A DNA stretch of 64,000 nucleotides from Cadophora sp. MPI-SDFR-AT-0126 (lineage: Eukaryota; Ascomycota; Leotiomycetes; Helotiales; Ploettnerulaceae): contig JAGMVK010000002.1 in NCBI GenBank assembly GCA_020747065.1, forward strand, positions 3,100,001 through 3,164,000, read 5' to 3'. Positions 22,370 to 33,037 of the stretch are shown piece by piece. How positions within the stretch are numbered: the stretch's first letter is position 1; the number at the start of each line of letters is the position of its first letter. Both the position numbers and the translations under genes were made by a program. The notes under the pieces are model-generated. The model was not told where the DNA came from, did no database searches, and was given only the letters and a program-made list of their open reading frames with translations.

Positions 22370-23403
22370 GTGATTTCGTGGATCGAGGCTTCTACTCTCT
22401 CGAATCCTTCCTTCTTCTCCTCTGCCTCAAAGTACGATACCCGGATCGAATTACGTTAATACGAGGAAACCACGAATCCAGGCAAATCACAACGGTTTAT
22501 GGCTTCTACGATGAATGTCTACGAAAATATGGCAGTGCGAACGTATGGAGATATTGTTGCGAAGTGTTCGATTACCTTGCATTAGGAGCTATTGTCCTCG
22601 GTGCGTCAAGTACCCTGGAATCATCGAAACAAAATGTACGCACAACCCAATCGAATAGCCTCATTCCAACACAAGGATATCTTGGTCGGGATATAGAAAT
22701 CGAAGTATGCAACTCAGAAGGAGATATTGTCATTAGCATTGCTCGGCAGGAAACAGCCAAGACTGTTGATGCGAAGGGATCATCAGCAGCGAAGACTGGA
22801 GCTCCAGGGACAAGCGCATCGGGATCTAGTGGAGGCAGCGTAGGGATTTCCGGTGGAGCAGTGCTATGCGTACACGGTGGTCTGTCACCACTACTTGACA
22901 CAGTCGACAAGATCCGCTTATTAGGCCGGAGACAGGAAGTCCCTCACGAAGGAGCAATGTGCGATCTCCTCTGGTCAGATCCAGACGAAATCGATGGATG
23001 GGGTCTCTCCGCCAGAGGAGCAGGCTTCCTCTTCGGCGCCGACATCGTCAAAGTCTTCAATCACACCAACGACCTATCTCTTATTGCAAGAGCCCATCAA
23101 CTTGTAATGGAAGGATTTAAAGAGATGTTCGACAACAGTATTGTCACAGTGTGGTCTGCACCAAACTACTGCTACCGATGTGGCAATGTCGCAGCAATCC
23201 TCGAGCTCGGCGAAGACGGAAGTGGCGAGGGTGTCATCTCGCGCAGCAATGGGGAAGCGAATCGCAGTGACGGAGGTGTGATGGAGAAAGAAAAGGTGTC
23301 CTTGAGTGGGCCTGCGAGACGGTATAGAGTGTTCCAGGCAGCACCACAGGATTCAAGGGATATGCCGGCGGCGAAGAAGCCGGTGGCAGACTACTTTCTG
23401 TAG
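22370..23403 (+). CDS. ppg1: Ppg1-like Ser/Thr phosphatase, C-terminal exon
   Basis: PP2A-related catalytic subunit fragment. The exon starts after a CTCCCAG acceptor in phase 1 (G|GT GAT, reading [10 protein letters not shown]) and encodes about 344 residues without a stop. Seen: [28 protein letters not shown] with [30 protein letters not shown] and the PP2A tail DYFL. An insert of about 85 Ser/Gly-rich residues sits between DYLALGAIV and CVHGG. The upstream part with the first metal ligands (GDxHG) was not found in the preceding 1.3 kb, so the gene is 5'-incomplete or its first exons are unrecognisably altered. Dephosphorylation role is inferred from family. Confidence 0.8.
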
Positions 23404-24101
23404 TTATAATGCTTAGGTTTAGGAGTAAATATTGATACCTTTGGCTGTATCTACCGTACATCTTGGAAGCAGCGTTCCTGTGCTGTACATTGTCGTCCCA
23501 CGCGAACTCCCAGGGACTCTCATCTCAATTTTCTAGCTCCCTCCTACCCCTGAAGATGGGTGTTTCCCTCACCGCTGACTGCCTTCGGCCGCTCCCCGCC
23601 TTGGCGACGCTTTCTGCTGATCTCCAATTCAAAATTTGAACAGTTCGTTACCCGCCTACACCTCGGTCAACACAATTCCACGATCGACCTCTCGCATGAG
23701 AAAGCGTGAGGCGACCAAGCTTTCCGCCGAACTGTTGGCGAGGGGTAGTGGGTCGTGCAAGGGTCATGATGGTGGGGTCTCAGTCTCCAACGTTGGTAGG
23801 GTCATGAAATATCTTTTCACACCGGCCTTTGAAATCGGCTTCAAGTCAGATTGTTTAAGACGGTGCCCGGAAATCTACACATATGTGTAGTACACCCATA
23901 GTATCAAAGAAACGCCGTGTAAGCCGAGGTTTGAACGGCCAGTGATAAATATTCTAGACATCTCACGGGCCTGACTATAGCTGATTTACCTGGCTCGTCT
24001 GTTTGACAGCTGTAATCTTTTCTCACTTAGACGGTACTACAGTACAGTATGCCTGTGAAATCGATGATAAGAAAACTATCAATACCCGATGCAAATTATA
24101 A
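23404..24101. other. Intergenic
   Basis: Small frames only. No domain or repeat recognised. A signal-peptide exon for the next gene would be expected here but was not identified. Confidence 0.4.
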
Positions 24102-24878
24102 CTTCTGAACCGAAATACTGGAATTCGAGGCAATTTCTTGCGCACAGCTCAGGGCTTCAGTGATGACCAGATGGTGAATTTAATACCGCCAAATGGCCGG
24201 GCTGCTGGTAACATCATCTTTGCAACAGATCTGATGTGTCGTAGTACTCAAAGCAAAGGCAACCAAACACCCAACAGTCCTGCTCTCACAGCTTCTCCTG
24301 GAGATATGATCGCACTTCGATATCAAGAGAATGGACATGTTACAGAACCCTTCAATCAACCTGGCAAGCCCGAAAATCGTGGTACTGTTTATGTATACGG
24401 TACTGCTGAAGCCAGTGATAGTGATACACTTCTAAGCATTCACAATGTTTGGAATTCTGAGGGAACGGGCGGTGACAAACGCGGTAAACTTCTATCAACA
24501 CAAAATTTCGATGATGGCCAGTGCTATCAAATTAACAGCTCTAACATATCTGAAGCAAGGCAGGAAAAATTTCCGCATAGAGCAGATCTTCTGATGGGTG
24601 CAGATTTATGGTGTCAAGTTGACATCACGATTCCGTCAAGTATTGCGGCGCCGGGAATGTACACTCTGTACTGGGTATGGGACTGGCCTACGGCTATTGG
24701 CACTATTGGTCAACCGGATGGTCTGCTAGAGATTTATACTACGTGTATCGATGTTAATCTAGTAGACGGTGTTGGGACATCTGAGGAGATCGTCAATTTT
24801 AGCGAAGAGCAAGACTCGAATAGTGCTGCTATCTCTTCCGAGCTTTTTACTCCCTATGTCGCAATTCCAACATTATGA
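24102..24878 (+). CDS. DUF7492-like secreted protein, N-terminus missing
   Basis: Open from a TAA at 24099 to the stop at 24876-24878. The text resembles a family of fungal secreted proteins (DUF7492, as I recall it): RGNFLRTAQGFSDDQMVNL, NLIPPNGR, ALRYQENGHVT, NRGTVYVYG, FDDGQCYQIN and YTLYWVWDWPT. Those proteins normally start with a signal peptide and a His-Ser-Trp segment some 25-35 residues upstream. Here no ATG precedes the homology, so a 5' exon lies upstream unseen or has been lost. The Cys and aromatic pattern is intact. Function of the family is not established. Confidence 0.65.
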   Translation, partial: LLNRNTGIRGNFLRTAQGFSDDQMVNLIPPNGRAAGNIIFATDLMCRSTQSKGNQTPNSPALTASPGDMIALRYQENGHVTEPFNQPGKPENRGTVYVYGTAEASDSDTLLSIHNVWNSEGTGGDKRGKLLSTQNFDDGQCYQINSSNISEARQEKFPHRADLLMGADLWCQVDITIPSSIAAPGMYTLYWVWDWPTAIGTIGQPDGLLEIYTTCIDVNLVDGVGTSEEIVNFSEEQDSNSAAISSELFTPYVAIPTL

Positions 24879-25097
24879 ATATTTGATCTAGCTTTCGTGG
24901 AATTTCTAGATAGTTTCAAAGATTTGAGGATCTGAGTTCAATTCAATACCATTGTAAGACTATATATTTCCACGGAAACAAAAATCATATGTGGTTTGAG
25001 CTCGCGGCGAGAGAAGTGAAAGTAAACTAACGTATTTGACAGCGATACTAATACAGTAACTTACTTTGACTCCACAAAAAGCAGGAGATTGTCCCCG

Positions 25098-25637
25098 TCA
25101 ATTACTTGACTCATCAGATCTTATCCCAAGATTTTCTAGATCGTCCACCAAGCTAAGAGTTTCATCTTCATTTTCAGATCCCTCTTCCTCTTCATTTGAA
25201 TCGTTATCAGAGTTAAGAGCAGACGGCAGGAATGTTGCTTGACTGTCTTCACTGTCTTCGGTCTCATCATCCACGAAGTCTTCTTCATATTCATCGTTTT
25301 CGCCCTCGGTCTCATCCTCTTCATCACTTTCCTCCTCTTCGTCACTTTCCTCCTCCTCTTCGTCACTTTCCTCCTCCTCTTCGTCACTTTCCTCCTCCTC
25401 TTCCTCCTCTTCCTCCTGTTCCTCACTACTATCATTATTTTCATCTTCGTAGTCCTCCTCGTCGTCAACGCAATCCTCTTCTCCCCTGTTTACCCCCCTC
25501 TCCTCCTCCTCCTCGACGACCTTGTCTAAGCCATTTCGTAGACTGGTTGCATTTTGACCACCTAAGATGATGCTACTCCTTAGTTTTCGTTGCGTGGGTG
25601 TGGTCATGTTTGCATCGCTGGGTGTGCTGATGACCAT
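25098..25637 (-). CDS. Highly acidic low-complexity protein
   Basis: 179 residues from MVISTPSDAN. After a Thr/Arg-rich start (about 35 residues) the rest is dominated by Glu, Asp and Ser, with tandem SDEEEEE units encoded by an 18-bp repeat. The opposite strand frames are shadows. Such acidic proteins are often nuclear (histone-binding or ribosome-assembly), but no domain supports that here. May be part of a larger gene. Confidence 0.45.
   Translation of the reverse strand: MVISTPSDANMTTPTQRKLRSSIILGGQNATSLRNGLDKVVEEEEERGVNRGEEDCVDDEEDYEDENNDSSEEQEEEEEEEEESDEEEEESDEEEEESDEEEESDEEDETEGENDEYEEDFVDDETEDSEDSQATFLPSALNSDNDSNEEEEGSENEDETLSLVDDLENLGIRSDESSN
25310..25420. repeat. 18-bp GAA/GAG-rich coding repeat
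   Basis: Plus strand shows TCCTCCTCTTCGTCACTT repeated about four times with shorter variants. It encodes the SDEEEE units of the acidic protein. Confidence 0.8.
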
Positions 25638-25978
25638 ATCGTAACTTGGGGAGTTCTACAGCAACCCTCTGGAAGATATCATTTAGAGTGTTAATTTGAA
25701 ATTATACTTAATATAAGACTTATCTCAAACAGTCAGACTCATGCTGACAGACCGTCATCATTTGATTATTGTCGATGACCAATTCTCTTTCAGCGACGAT
25801 ACGAGGTTGTGCTACGGCAGCGATCTAAAACCCCGAGAGCTTCAATCTACGCTCCCATATTACTGTAGCATGTGTCTTGATAAAGGATCAATAATTCTGA
25901 CATAAGCTCTGCTTGACGCAGTAGCTACATTCCGTTTTCAAACCCACTATTAGGTCGTCTTGACGGCTACTCTAAATT

Positions 25979-26089
25979 ATGTTTTGGTACTGCTGCCGTT
26001 GTGATGCTGCACAAACGACATTGAGAGACAACACTTCCTGCGAAAATTGTGGTCACGATATGTGTCCCACTTGCTCAGTTGAAGTATGA
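25979..26089 (+). CDS. Very small Cys-rich (zinc-binding type) ORF
   Basis: 36 codons starting MFWYCCRCDAAQ and containing CENCGHDMCPTC. The spacing CCxxC...CxxCxHxxCxxC is that of small zinc-ribbon-like proteins common in ascomycetes. The frame ends at GTATGA, which could also be a splice donor leading to a further exon. No homologue name assigned. Confidence 0.4.
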   Translation: MFWYCCRCDAAQTTLRDNTSCENCGHDMCPTCSVEV

Positions 26090-26364
26090 ATTAGACAAAG
26101 AATAAGTATGAGTCCCACCCGCAGACATACTTACATACTTGAATTGAGTGCTAAGAACTCCACAGGCACACGCTTCAACGAACTATAAATGGCAAACAGA
26201 AATCAGAAATATATACTCTAACACTTTATAAATGTAATCTACAAACGCTCGATAGAATAACTAGACCACAGAAGTTTGAGCTACATGTTTTGTCTTTACA
26301 GTCTTTCTCCTGATATAATTTGAGATTCTCCACCTCCAATTGTTGCCCCCGAGTACTGTTGATT

Positions 26365-26943
26365 TTATCCTTTTGTCAGGAGCAGAAGAAACAATAGTGG
26401 CCGGGATTGGTCTTGAGACAACCCGTCAATACAGCTGAGGAAATCTGGAGTATTTCCACTTCCTGCAGGTATAGCGACAACATAACTTCCATCTAAGTGA
26501 GGAAATCGATCACTTTTCGTAATTCCGCAGTTATATTCCATCCAACAGTAACTCAGATAATCCTGGGGGCTATCACAACCATTGTCTTCATCTTTGTCGA
26601 TGTCAATGTTGGCATGTGGGCTCAGCAGTTCTACCAAGCTCACGAGTAACGCTTTAGCATCATCAGTAGCTGGAGTCAACTCTAGAGCAATAATTCCACT
26701 TTCGGTTGATTCGACCATGCCTTGAACAAGCAACATTGAAAACCCTGGGGTAATTCTTAAATCACCAGAAATAGATACTTGCTCGACATCTTGATCGATG
26801 TGCAGATCTTCGAGTTTCTGTAGATCGCCCAAATATGTAGCATGGACTTCTGCTGATTGAGAAAACATAGTCACCCGCATTCTTGAGTCAATTCCGTACG
26901 ATTTTGATTCAATGCTGGGTCGTTTCTTTGAATAAACTTTCAT
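26365..26943 (-). CDS. Hypothetical protein
   Basis: 192 residues from a proper ATG (MKVYSKKRPSIES). Mixed alpha/beta-looking text with alternating hydrophobics (QVSISGDLRITPGFSMLLV) and an acidic loop (DIDKDEDNGCDSP). No domain recognised. The C-terminal LLFLLLLTKG is hydrophobic and may be a read-through of an unrecognised intron. Confidence 0.45.
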   Translation of the reverse strand: MKVYSKKRPSIESKSYGIDSRMRVTMFSQSAEVHATYLGDLQKLEDLHIDQDVEQVSISGDLRITPGFSMLLVQGMVESTESGIIALELTPATDDAKALLVSLVELLSPHANIDIDKDEDNGCDSPQDYLSYCWMEYNCGITKSDRFPHLDGSYVVAIPAGSGNTPDFLSCIDGLSQDQSRPLLFLLLLTKG

Positions 26944-26997
26944 TTTCTACCATTGCTGGCATAAGTTTGCTATCAATGTGCGCAATTACATCTTAGC

Positions 26998-27170
26998 CAG
27001 CGCTTCAGATTTCCCCTCCTTTCCTTTCCTCTACCCTTGGAGTGGAAAGGAAAGTCTAAATCTCTGGAAAGGAAGGAGATAGGAAAGTTATAAATTATCA
27101 AGGATAGGAGAGGATAGGAAAGTTGATTTCAAAGGCTAGGAAGAGGAAGGATAGCCAAGACTGCTAAGTC
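26998..27170. repeat. Dispersed GGATAGGA repeat, copy 1
   Basis: Begins AGCGCTTCAGATTTCCCCTC and carries many GGAAAGG and GGATAGGA motifs on the plus strand. The same start appears inverted at 40767-40945 in the intron of a BCS1-like gene. Purine-rich internal motifs are arranged in opposing runs, so it can fold back on itself. Confidence 0.65.
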
Positions 27171-27361
27171 ATAATAATAAAAAATCGCCCGCATTCACAC
27201 TAACACAAATGTTTAGTCCCAAATAGGCAATTTTGATGCTATTCACAAAACTCTTACAGCGGTAGCCAATCAGAGTCCTTGGATCAGAGTGAACAATGTT
27301 CACCCTGATGTCACCTGCTAGCCTGCTTTCAGGACCGATTTAGAGGCTTGTCTCAAACCAG

Positions 27362-29844
27362 TCAAATTACCTCTGGAGTTATCCAAGGATCCTGTTCTTG
27401 CCAAAGCACCTGCCCACCCTTTCTTCTCTTATTGTCACTTATCAACCAAGCTCTCAAACACTGCGTAGCCTCAATAATATCAATCTTGAGGCCCTGTCTT
27501 TGGCTAGTAAGAAGAAGCTTGGTCTGGGAGAAGACCCTCTCACATTCCGCTGACATGGCCGGTATTGAGCACAGATCCAGTCCCATTCGGGCAAGCCTGT
27601 ACGTAGAGCTCTTTGATAGCTTTGAAAGCCAGAATTGAGCTAGAGTAGTACCCTCATCAAGCTTGAATGGCCCATCTTCAATCCATTGAGCTAGCTCATC
27701 ACGTGGGCGCTGGGCGAAGGATTGTGTCATATCGGAGGCTCTCTGGACTCGATTAGGCTCCCTTTCTCTTCTTTGTGGGACTAAAGAAAGCTCTCCATGG
27801 TCCAATGGGAGGTATTTGTACTCATCCCAGAGTGAATCCAAAGACTTCTTAGCGTTAGGGATCCAAGATCGTGGCCTGTGGGCATCTCGGTGGTTGGCGA
27901 CATCTTTCCAAGTCTCAGTAAAGTAGTACCATCCGCTTTGTGGTTGAGTAACGACAGATGCGTACACTGCTGGAGTCTCATTGACAATATTAAAGTACTC
28001 GTCTAGCTTAGTCCAAGCGTTAATAACGCAGGATTTCAGCTCATTGACGTGAGCAGAGGCAAGATTGGGATTGGCGGCCCGTTGAGCAAAGTCATCCCTC
28101 ATTTCTCTCATGTGACTAAGTAAGTCGTTCAAGACAACCATATAATCGGAGAGAACGCCCCGATCGGAGGCTTGTCTTTTGCCAGCACCTTGAGAATGGA
28201 TCGTACAGTCCACGAATGGCTGTAAGATTACCAGAGTCTCCTTGAGAGTGTCCCAGTCGTCAGGTGTTAAGGTGTCATTTGACAAGAGCTGCTGCTTCTC
28301 TTCATCATTTGCAGAAGCCCTTTGTAGGTTGCCGTGAGTAGCCGTCCTATTCTCATCACAAAACTCCGTAATCCGTGGCCGTAGCTTGAGAGCTCTCTCT
28401 ATCATAGCATAAAGGGAGTTCCATCTAGTTGCATTATCTGTAACTAGCTGAAGGTCGTTATAGGCTGAGTCCTCGGTATCCACAAATGGGCGTATCTTCT
28501 TGAATCTCTCACGCCGTTGCGGGGTGCGGCAGATAAAAGTAACAACGTTATGGAGCTTGCCAATAGGCCCTCTCTTCCTCCAAAGCTGTAGCTCCTTGAC
28601 TAGCTCAGACCGTTCCCTCCATTGGTTAGCATATCTCTCAAAAGCGTCAAATTCGGTGCCGTAAAAGAAGGCCTTCGCGGATAAATTGATCACATGCCCT
28701 AGGCACCGGAGCCTCCTAGCCTTTCTCTTGGCTGTTGTCATATTCGGGAAGAAATGGGAGAGCATTTGGTCGATAGCAACGTCGTTATTGCTTGCGTTAT
28801 CCGTGACAAAGTAGCCAACGCGTTCCTGTAGGCCGTATTCCTTGATAACCTCAATAAGAACCTCTGCTTGGTTCTCACCGGTATGGGCGCCATGGAGTTG
28901 GCGCATAGCAATAAGTGTCTGTAAGTAGTGAATTAGCGATGTGCTACACATATCCGGATTTCTCCGCAATGTAAATAACTTTTTCATTTGAAAAGCACTG
29001 GTCAAGTGAAAACATAGCGGAATGTGTGGTCCATTGCGGGGAAAGTGCTTACCGACTGGCATCTACCATATGGATCAATATAATGGGCAACGATTCCTAG
29101 GATGGCTAGATGGTTGGGAGAAGTCCATAAATCGAAGGAAAAGTGTACCATCCCCTTTGTACGATGTAGCTCTTCGATTAGATCTTGTTTCCGGGCCTTG
29201 TACGCGTCTAGAACCCATCCCCTTATGGTATCGCCGGCCTTCGGGATGAGGGTCTCAATAGCCGGGTATAAGACCTTCAAGAACTCAACAAAGAGCGTGT
29301 TGACAACGAAGGCAAACGGTAGTTGGCAGATAACAAGGAACGTGATCAAAGCAGTCCTGAAAGGATCTGAGACAACTCGATGGGTAAGACTCGTAAATTT
29401 CTCTACCGTACGCAGTGTAGACTCAGTTGAGGGCGTAGTGCTACTAGCGGCGGCTTGCTTCTTTGTATGATAGTCCATCGAGTTTAAGGGTGTCCTTCTC
29501 CCCTGTTGAGTAATACTGTGAACCCTCTGCAGATGGCCCTCCTTATTCTTGGCGTTGGCAGTCTTCGATTGGACCTCATTGCAGTGTACGCACTTCCAGT
29601 AAAGCCTATTGCGAAGGTATTGGCCATTGGAGTCTCGTCCTATAAGGTAAAAAAGTTAGCAAAATCAAAAGGTTTATAATAATGGCAATGCACCTTGGGT
29701 AACCCGAATCAACTCAATTCCTTGATCCCCCCAGTACCAGGCCTTCTTCTTGCTGGATTTAGTGTCCAGTCCATCTACTTTAACGTAGTCTATCCCCTTG
29801 ATTTTTATCCGTAAAGCAGAGGGTAGTCCATGGAACATAACCAT
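27362..29844 (-). CDS. hAT-family transposase, apparently intact
   Basis: Cuts and pastes its own element. Three exons (29844-29694, 29639-29053, 28918-27362) with introns of 54 and 134 nt (both GT-AG, GCTAAT-type branch in the second) sum to 2295 nt, giving 764 residues with no premature stop. Seen: BED-type zinc finger near residue 60 (WKCVHCNEVQ with HLQRVH), hAT core (FSFDLWTSPNHLAILGIVAH, VTDNASNNDVA, RLRCLGHVINL), DNATRWNSLY, and C-terminal dimerisation motif MSAECERVFSQTKLLL. Unlike other transposons in the window it shows no RIP-like stop. Confidence 0.9.
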
Positions 29845-29846
29845 AT

Positions 29847-29912
29847 AACGTCCATCCCTGCGTACCGGAAAACCCTACATGCCGGAAAATTGAACCGGTA
29901 CATTGACTTCAA
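29847..29912 (-). repeat. hAT 5' terminal sequence, copy 1
   Basis: Just upstream of the transposase start. On the minus strand it reads CCGGTACGCAGGGATGGACG before the ATG. Closely related stretches occur on the plus strand near 39901-39965 and 57525-57585, so this is a mobile-element terminus shared by three loci. Confidence 0.65.
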
Positions 29913-29935
29913 CATTCATTAAATCTAAACACAAC

Positions 29936-30440
29936 GTAATGCACCTAATGTATTATTCAGAATTATATGCCGTAGCCACTCCTAAACATCCCAGAATGCC
30001 TCCGACTGGCAAATTACGTTCCTGTCGTCGCCGTCCGTTTGATTTGTAAAGGGTCTCTTTTTATATCATAACAGACTTCATTAACTAGAGCTGTACCACT
30101 AAGCTTGCACTATCTCGAAAACTCATCAAAGAGTCTTGATAGAATTCTATAGCCTTGCCATTATGTGGGAGATCGTCAGTAGCCTGGTGGCGGCTGTGGC
30201 GTTCAAATTCATGCAAGATCGCCACACGGTTCGGTACCTCGGATCGAAGCGAATGACGATCTTGGTGGTGACAGCCCCGCAAGGCCAGAGCTCGCTGTAG
30301 ATCATGGGCATCACGTGATATGTGGCGTCTCAAGAAGATTGTATGCACAGCCACAGGTCCGCCGCCGCTCTGTGAGCCGCACCTCGAGCCACGTTTCATC
30401 GTCCCTGTTCAATCCCAGCGTTGCAACAAGTTGGCACTTC
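29936..30440. other. No supported gene
   Basis: Between the hAT element and a pogo-like relic. Frames are short; no domain seen. Confidence 0.35.
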
Positions 30441-30902
30441 ATGAGCGACCGCGCGAGTAAAGCCCTTACGGAGGCGTCCTTGCCAGGAGAGCCTCGAACG
30501 TATGATGCCACTTCCAAACGCAGCGGAGTCCCTATGACTACCCTTTACTACCGTGATCATGGGCGGCGCTCGAAAGAAGAAAAGGCCCAAGGCCAACAAT
30601 ATCTCAGTCCATCAGAGGAGAAAGCCCTCGAAAGGTATTTGAAACAGATGGCTGACCTCGGTGAATCCTGTGCGAATCAAGTTTCTACCATCCCTCGCCT
30701 TCAGTATCGCCCGCCGGCGTTCCACAACGAACAAAGCGACCAAGCCTCCGAGTAAGAACTGGAGGCGGATGACCCAGAGGCGGAGCCAGAAGAAGCACAT
30801 GCTGCAAAAGAATTGCATGCAAAGAGAAAACGCGGGCGGAAGCGTAAGAGTGTTGGAGAAGCAGCCAATGACACTGAACCAGAGCCAGAACCAGAGCCAG
30901 CA

Positions 30903-30940
<38 letters not shown>

Positions 30941-31004
30941 AGAAGTGGCACGGACGATAGAAATGTCAGTTCCATGGAGAGCACCAGTGGCTCACATGTA
31001 TTGA
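30441..31004 (+). pseudogene. Internally deleted pogo/Tc5-like transposase
   Basis: From ATG 30441 the frame encodes the N-terminal HTH part (SKRSGVPMTTLYYRDHGRR, SPSEEKALERYLKQMADLG). A one-base shift near 30660 moves the homology to another frame (VRIKFLPSLAFSIARRRS, TKPPSKNW). Directly after that the text jumps to the C-terminal end of the same family (AAKELHAKRKRGRKRKS, Glu-Pro repeats, PWRAPVAHM). The whole DDE catalytic part, several hundred residues, is missing between about 30755 and 30760. A deletion derivative that cannot make transposase. Confidence 0.7.
30877..30942. repeat. CCAGAG hexanucleotide repeat
   Basis: About eleven units of CCAGAG/CCAGAA coding Glu-Pro in the transposase tail. 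Confidence 0.85.
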
Positions 31005-31272
31005 AGCGCAGGCTATAGACGATTAGATCGCTGAAAGAATGGAATCAAGGTGAGGGTTTTTGAAGCAGGCCTTAGAACGGCTTGCCATTAATGGAGCAAG
31101 GCATCGCATTATCGGCGCAGAAGGATAGATCACCGCTTGTCAGAGTTCCAATAAATAATCATAATTGTTTTGGTGCCACCGCTTATACAGTACTGTATAG
31201 TGTTGACACTCTGTGACTTCAGTTGCCCTTTTCTAACTTGGCCATCTGTTGTATTTGGTACAAGCGGAGCCC

Positions 31273-32082
31273 TTATAGTACCATGTCTGGAGGCTGAGGG
31301 ATATTGGCCAAGGAAAGCATCAAGCGAGCCATGCCTCGAAAGAGATTCTGCCTGTGGGATGGATCCTTCCTGTGTTTCTCCCAGGTGCTTGATAGCATAT
31401 GACCCGTATCAGGTCCAATGTATTCAAGTATCATGTATGCAGCAGAAAGTCGTTGGCTCGTCGGATGGGCACCATAGGGCGACAGAGTGTGACATCGAAG
31501 AAGACTGCGGAGACGGCGTTGGAACATGCGCCACAAGCGAACGTAGAAAGGTCTTTGTTTCTCATGGACGAACTGTACAGAGTATAGTTAGCATGGAATC
31601 TGTTAGGCAACAGGTGTAAGTTACTAACTTACATGGCGATGGTCAGTGAAACCGAAGCCGTATAAGTGTGGAATGCGGATATCGCGACATTGATGTTCTA
31701 ACCACACATACGCTCCCACCTCAGAGCCCAACTTCTCATCCACTGTGCCAGGGTACTGGTGTTCAGCAAGCTTGTGTGGCATAGGACAGCGAAAGATAAG
31801 CTTCTTGTGGCAGCTGCTCGATCGTACTTTGATGGGTATACAGACATTGAAGCTGCCACGAATCCATTGATCCTTTGGGGACACAATACAAGTGTCTCGA
31901 TTGCTGAGCCTCAAGTGATGTTTAACAAGAGCTTGTATGATCTGCCTCTGGTCCCAGAGTGACTGGTAGAGTTCTGTCGCTGCCTCGAAATATGCTGCTT
32001 CGCTGATAAGATTTGTGTCTTTCTTCAACGCCGACTCGTATGTGATTGGTCTCCGGTGATCTAGCTCGATGGTAGTAGGCAT
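31273..32082 (-). CDS. Aminoglycoside-phosphotransferase/kinase-like, C-terminally short
   Basis: Fungal APH-type kinase-fold protein; substrates of the family are unknown. Exon 1 (32082-31633) and exon 2 (31572-31273), joined in phase 0 across a 60-nt intron with a GCTAACT branch, give 249 residues. Seen: SPKDQWIRGSFNVCIPIKV (N-lobe strands), PGTVDEKLGSEVGAYVWLE (family-typical), IPHLYGFGFT, and YMILEYIG with LFRGMARLMLSLANI in exon 2. Relatives continue for some 200 residues with the HxDxxxxN catalytic loop; here a TAA follows PQPPDMVL. The catalytic loop is therefore absent and the protein is probably inactive. Confidence 0.7.
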
Positions 32083-32587
32083 GATACAAGCCTAACCGGC
32101 ACTTAGTAGTATGTTCAAAGCATGCGACGTTATTGCAGATGCAAGAAGACGTAGTCGATCCTGGATTGAATGCAACTTCAGTTTTCAGCACTTCCGCAAC
32201 GGCGGGTATGACGCACCGACCAGCGCAGCTTGGCCTTTATGCCTGAGGGTTTTGCGCCAGGATTAAGGCACAAATATTGCGGCGCCGCACGCTGCAAACC
32301 CCGGCCTCGTACCGAACCCATCGCGATCATTGCACTGATAACAATGGAGAGCAGGAATTGGCTGTGATTTAATGTCCTTGTTCAGACAATTATTATTGGT
32401 TTAGAAAAATTTAAAAGGCTATAGCTATGACCAAATAGAGAGTGTCTCCTAATATGCAAGTATGCGTTGTTCAAACTCGTAGCGGTTGACTCTCTTCTCA
32501 GCTGAGACTTAGCATCTCTTCCTCGTGTTTTACTCACAGGAGTAGATAAAACTTTTACCAAACAATCGTTCAATTCCATCAAAAACG
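32083..32587. other. Divergent intergenic region
   Basis: Lies between the start of the minus-strand kinase-like gene and the plus-strand gene at 32588. No further gene recognised. Confidence 0.4.
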
Positions 32588-33037
32588 ATGTCGGCACTCA
32601 ACTATATCCGACCCATCCCTAGTATCGATGGCATTGTCCGCGATATCTGGGCCAAATGTGAAGGAGGACTTTTCGACTATGGACTCGACTGTTGTTGCGA
32701 AATAGATTCCGATGATATAGATGTTCGAAACTTGGTACTTGTTCTGGAAGGAATCATAAAGGTAATGCATTTTGGTTTTATGTTGACTTCGGACAGCTGA
32801 TTGACTCATCAGGAAAAATTGCGCAGTCCTTCAATGGTTGAGGTGAATGCAGCCAACCCTTACAAGATCGAAAGCCCTCAATTTGTCTTCCGCATCAAAT
32901 CGTATGATAAGGGAGCAGCCATTTGGACGGATGGAGCTCGTCGTATCGAAATCGGAGATTGCAGTGTACTTTATTGCGAAGCAGGAAATCTCGAAGCCAG
33001 CGACGGCAATGGGGGACACTATCTTTGTTTGTGGTAG
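32588..33037 (+). CDS. Hypothetical two-exon protein
   Basis: Exons 32588-32761 and 32813-33037 join in phase 0 through a 51-nt GT-AG intron, giving 132 residues from MSALNYIRPIPSIDG. Acidic middle (EIDSDDIDVRN) and a C-terminal beta-rich part (FVFRIKSYDKGAAIWTDG). The intron fit is clean, which supports a real gene. No family recognised. Confidence 0.5.

Noticed and set aside
25232..25570. Plus-strand Pro/His- and Phe/Leu-rich frames
   Set aside because: Antisense shadows of the acidic repeat protein on the minus strand.
30685..30984. Minus-strand Leu/Ala repeat frame
   Set aside because: Reverse reading of the CCAGAG hexanucleotide repeat in the transposase tail.
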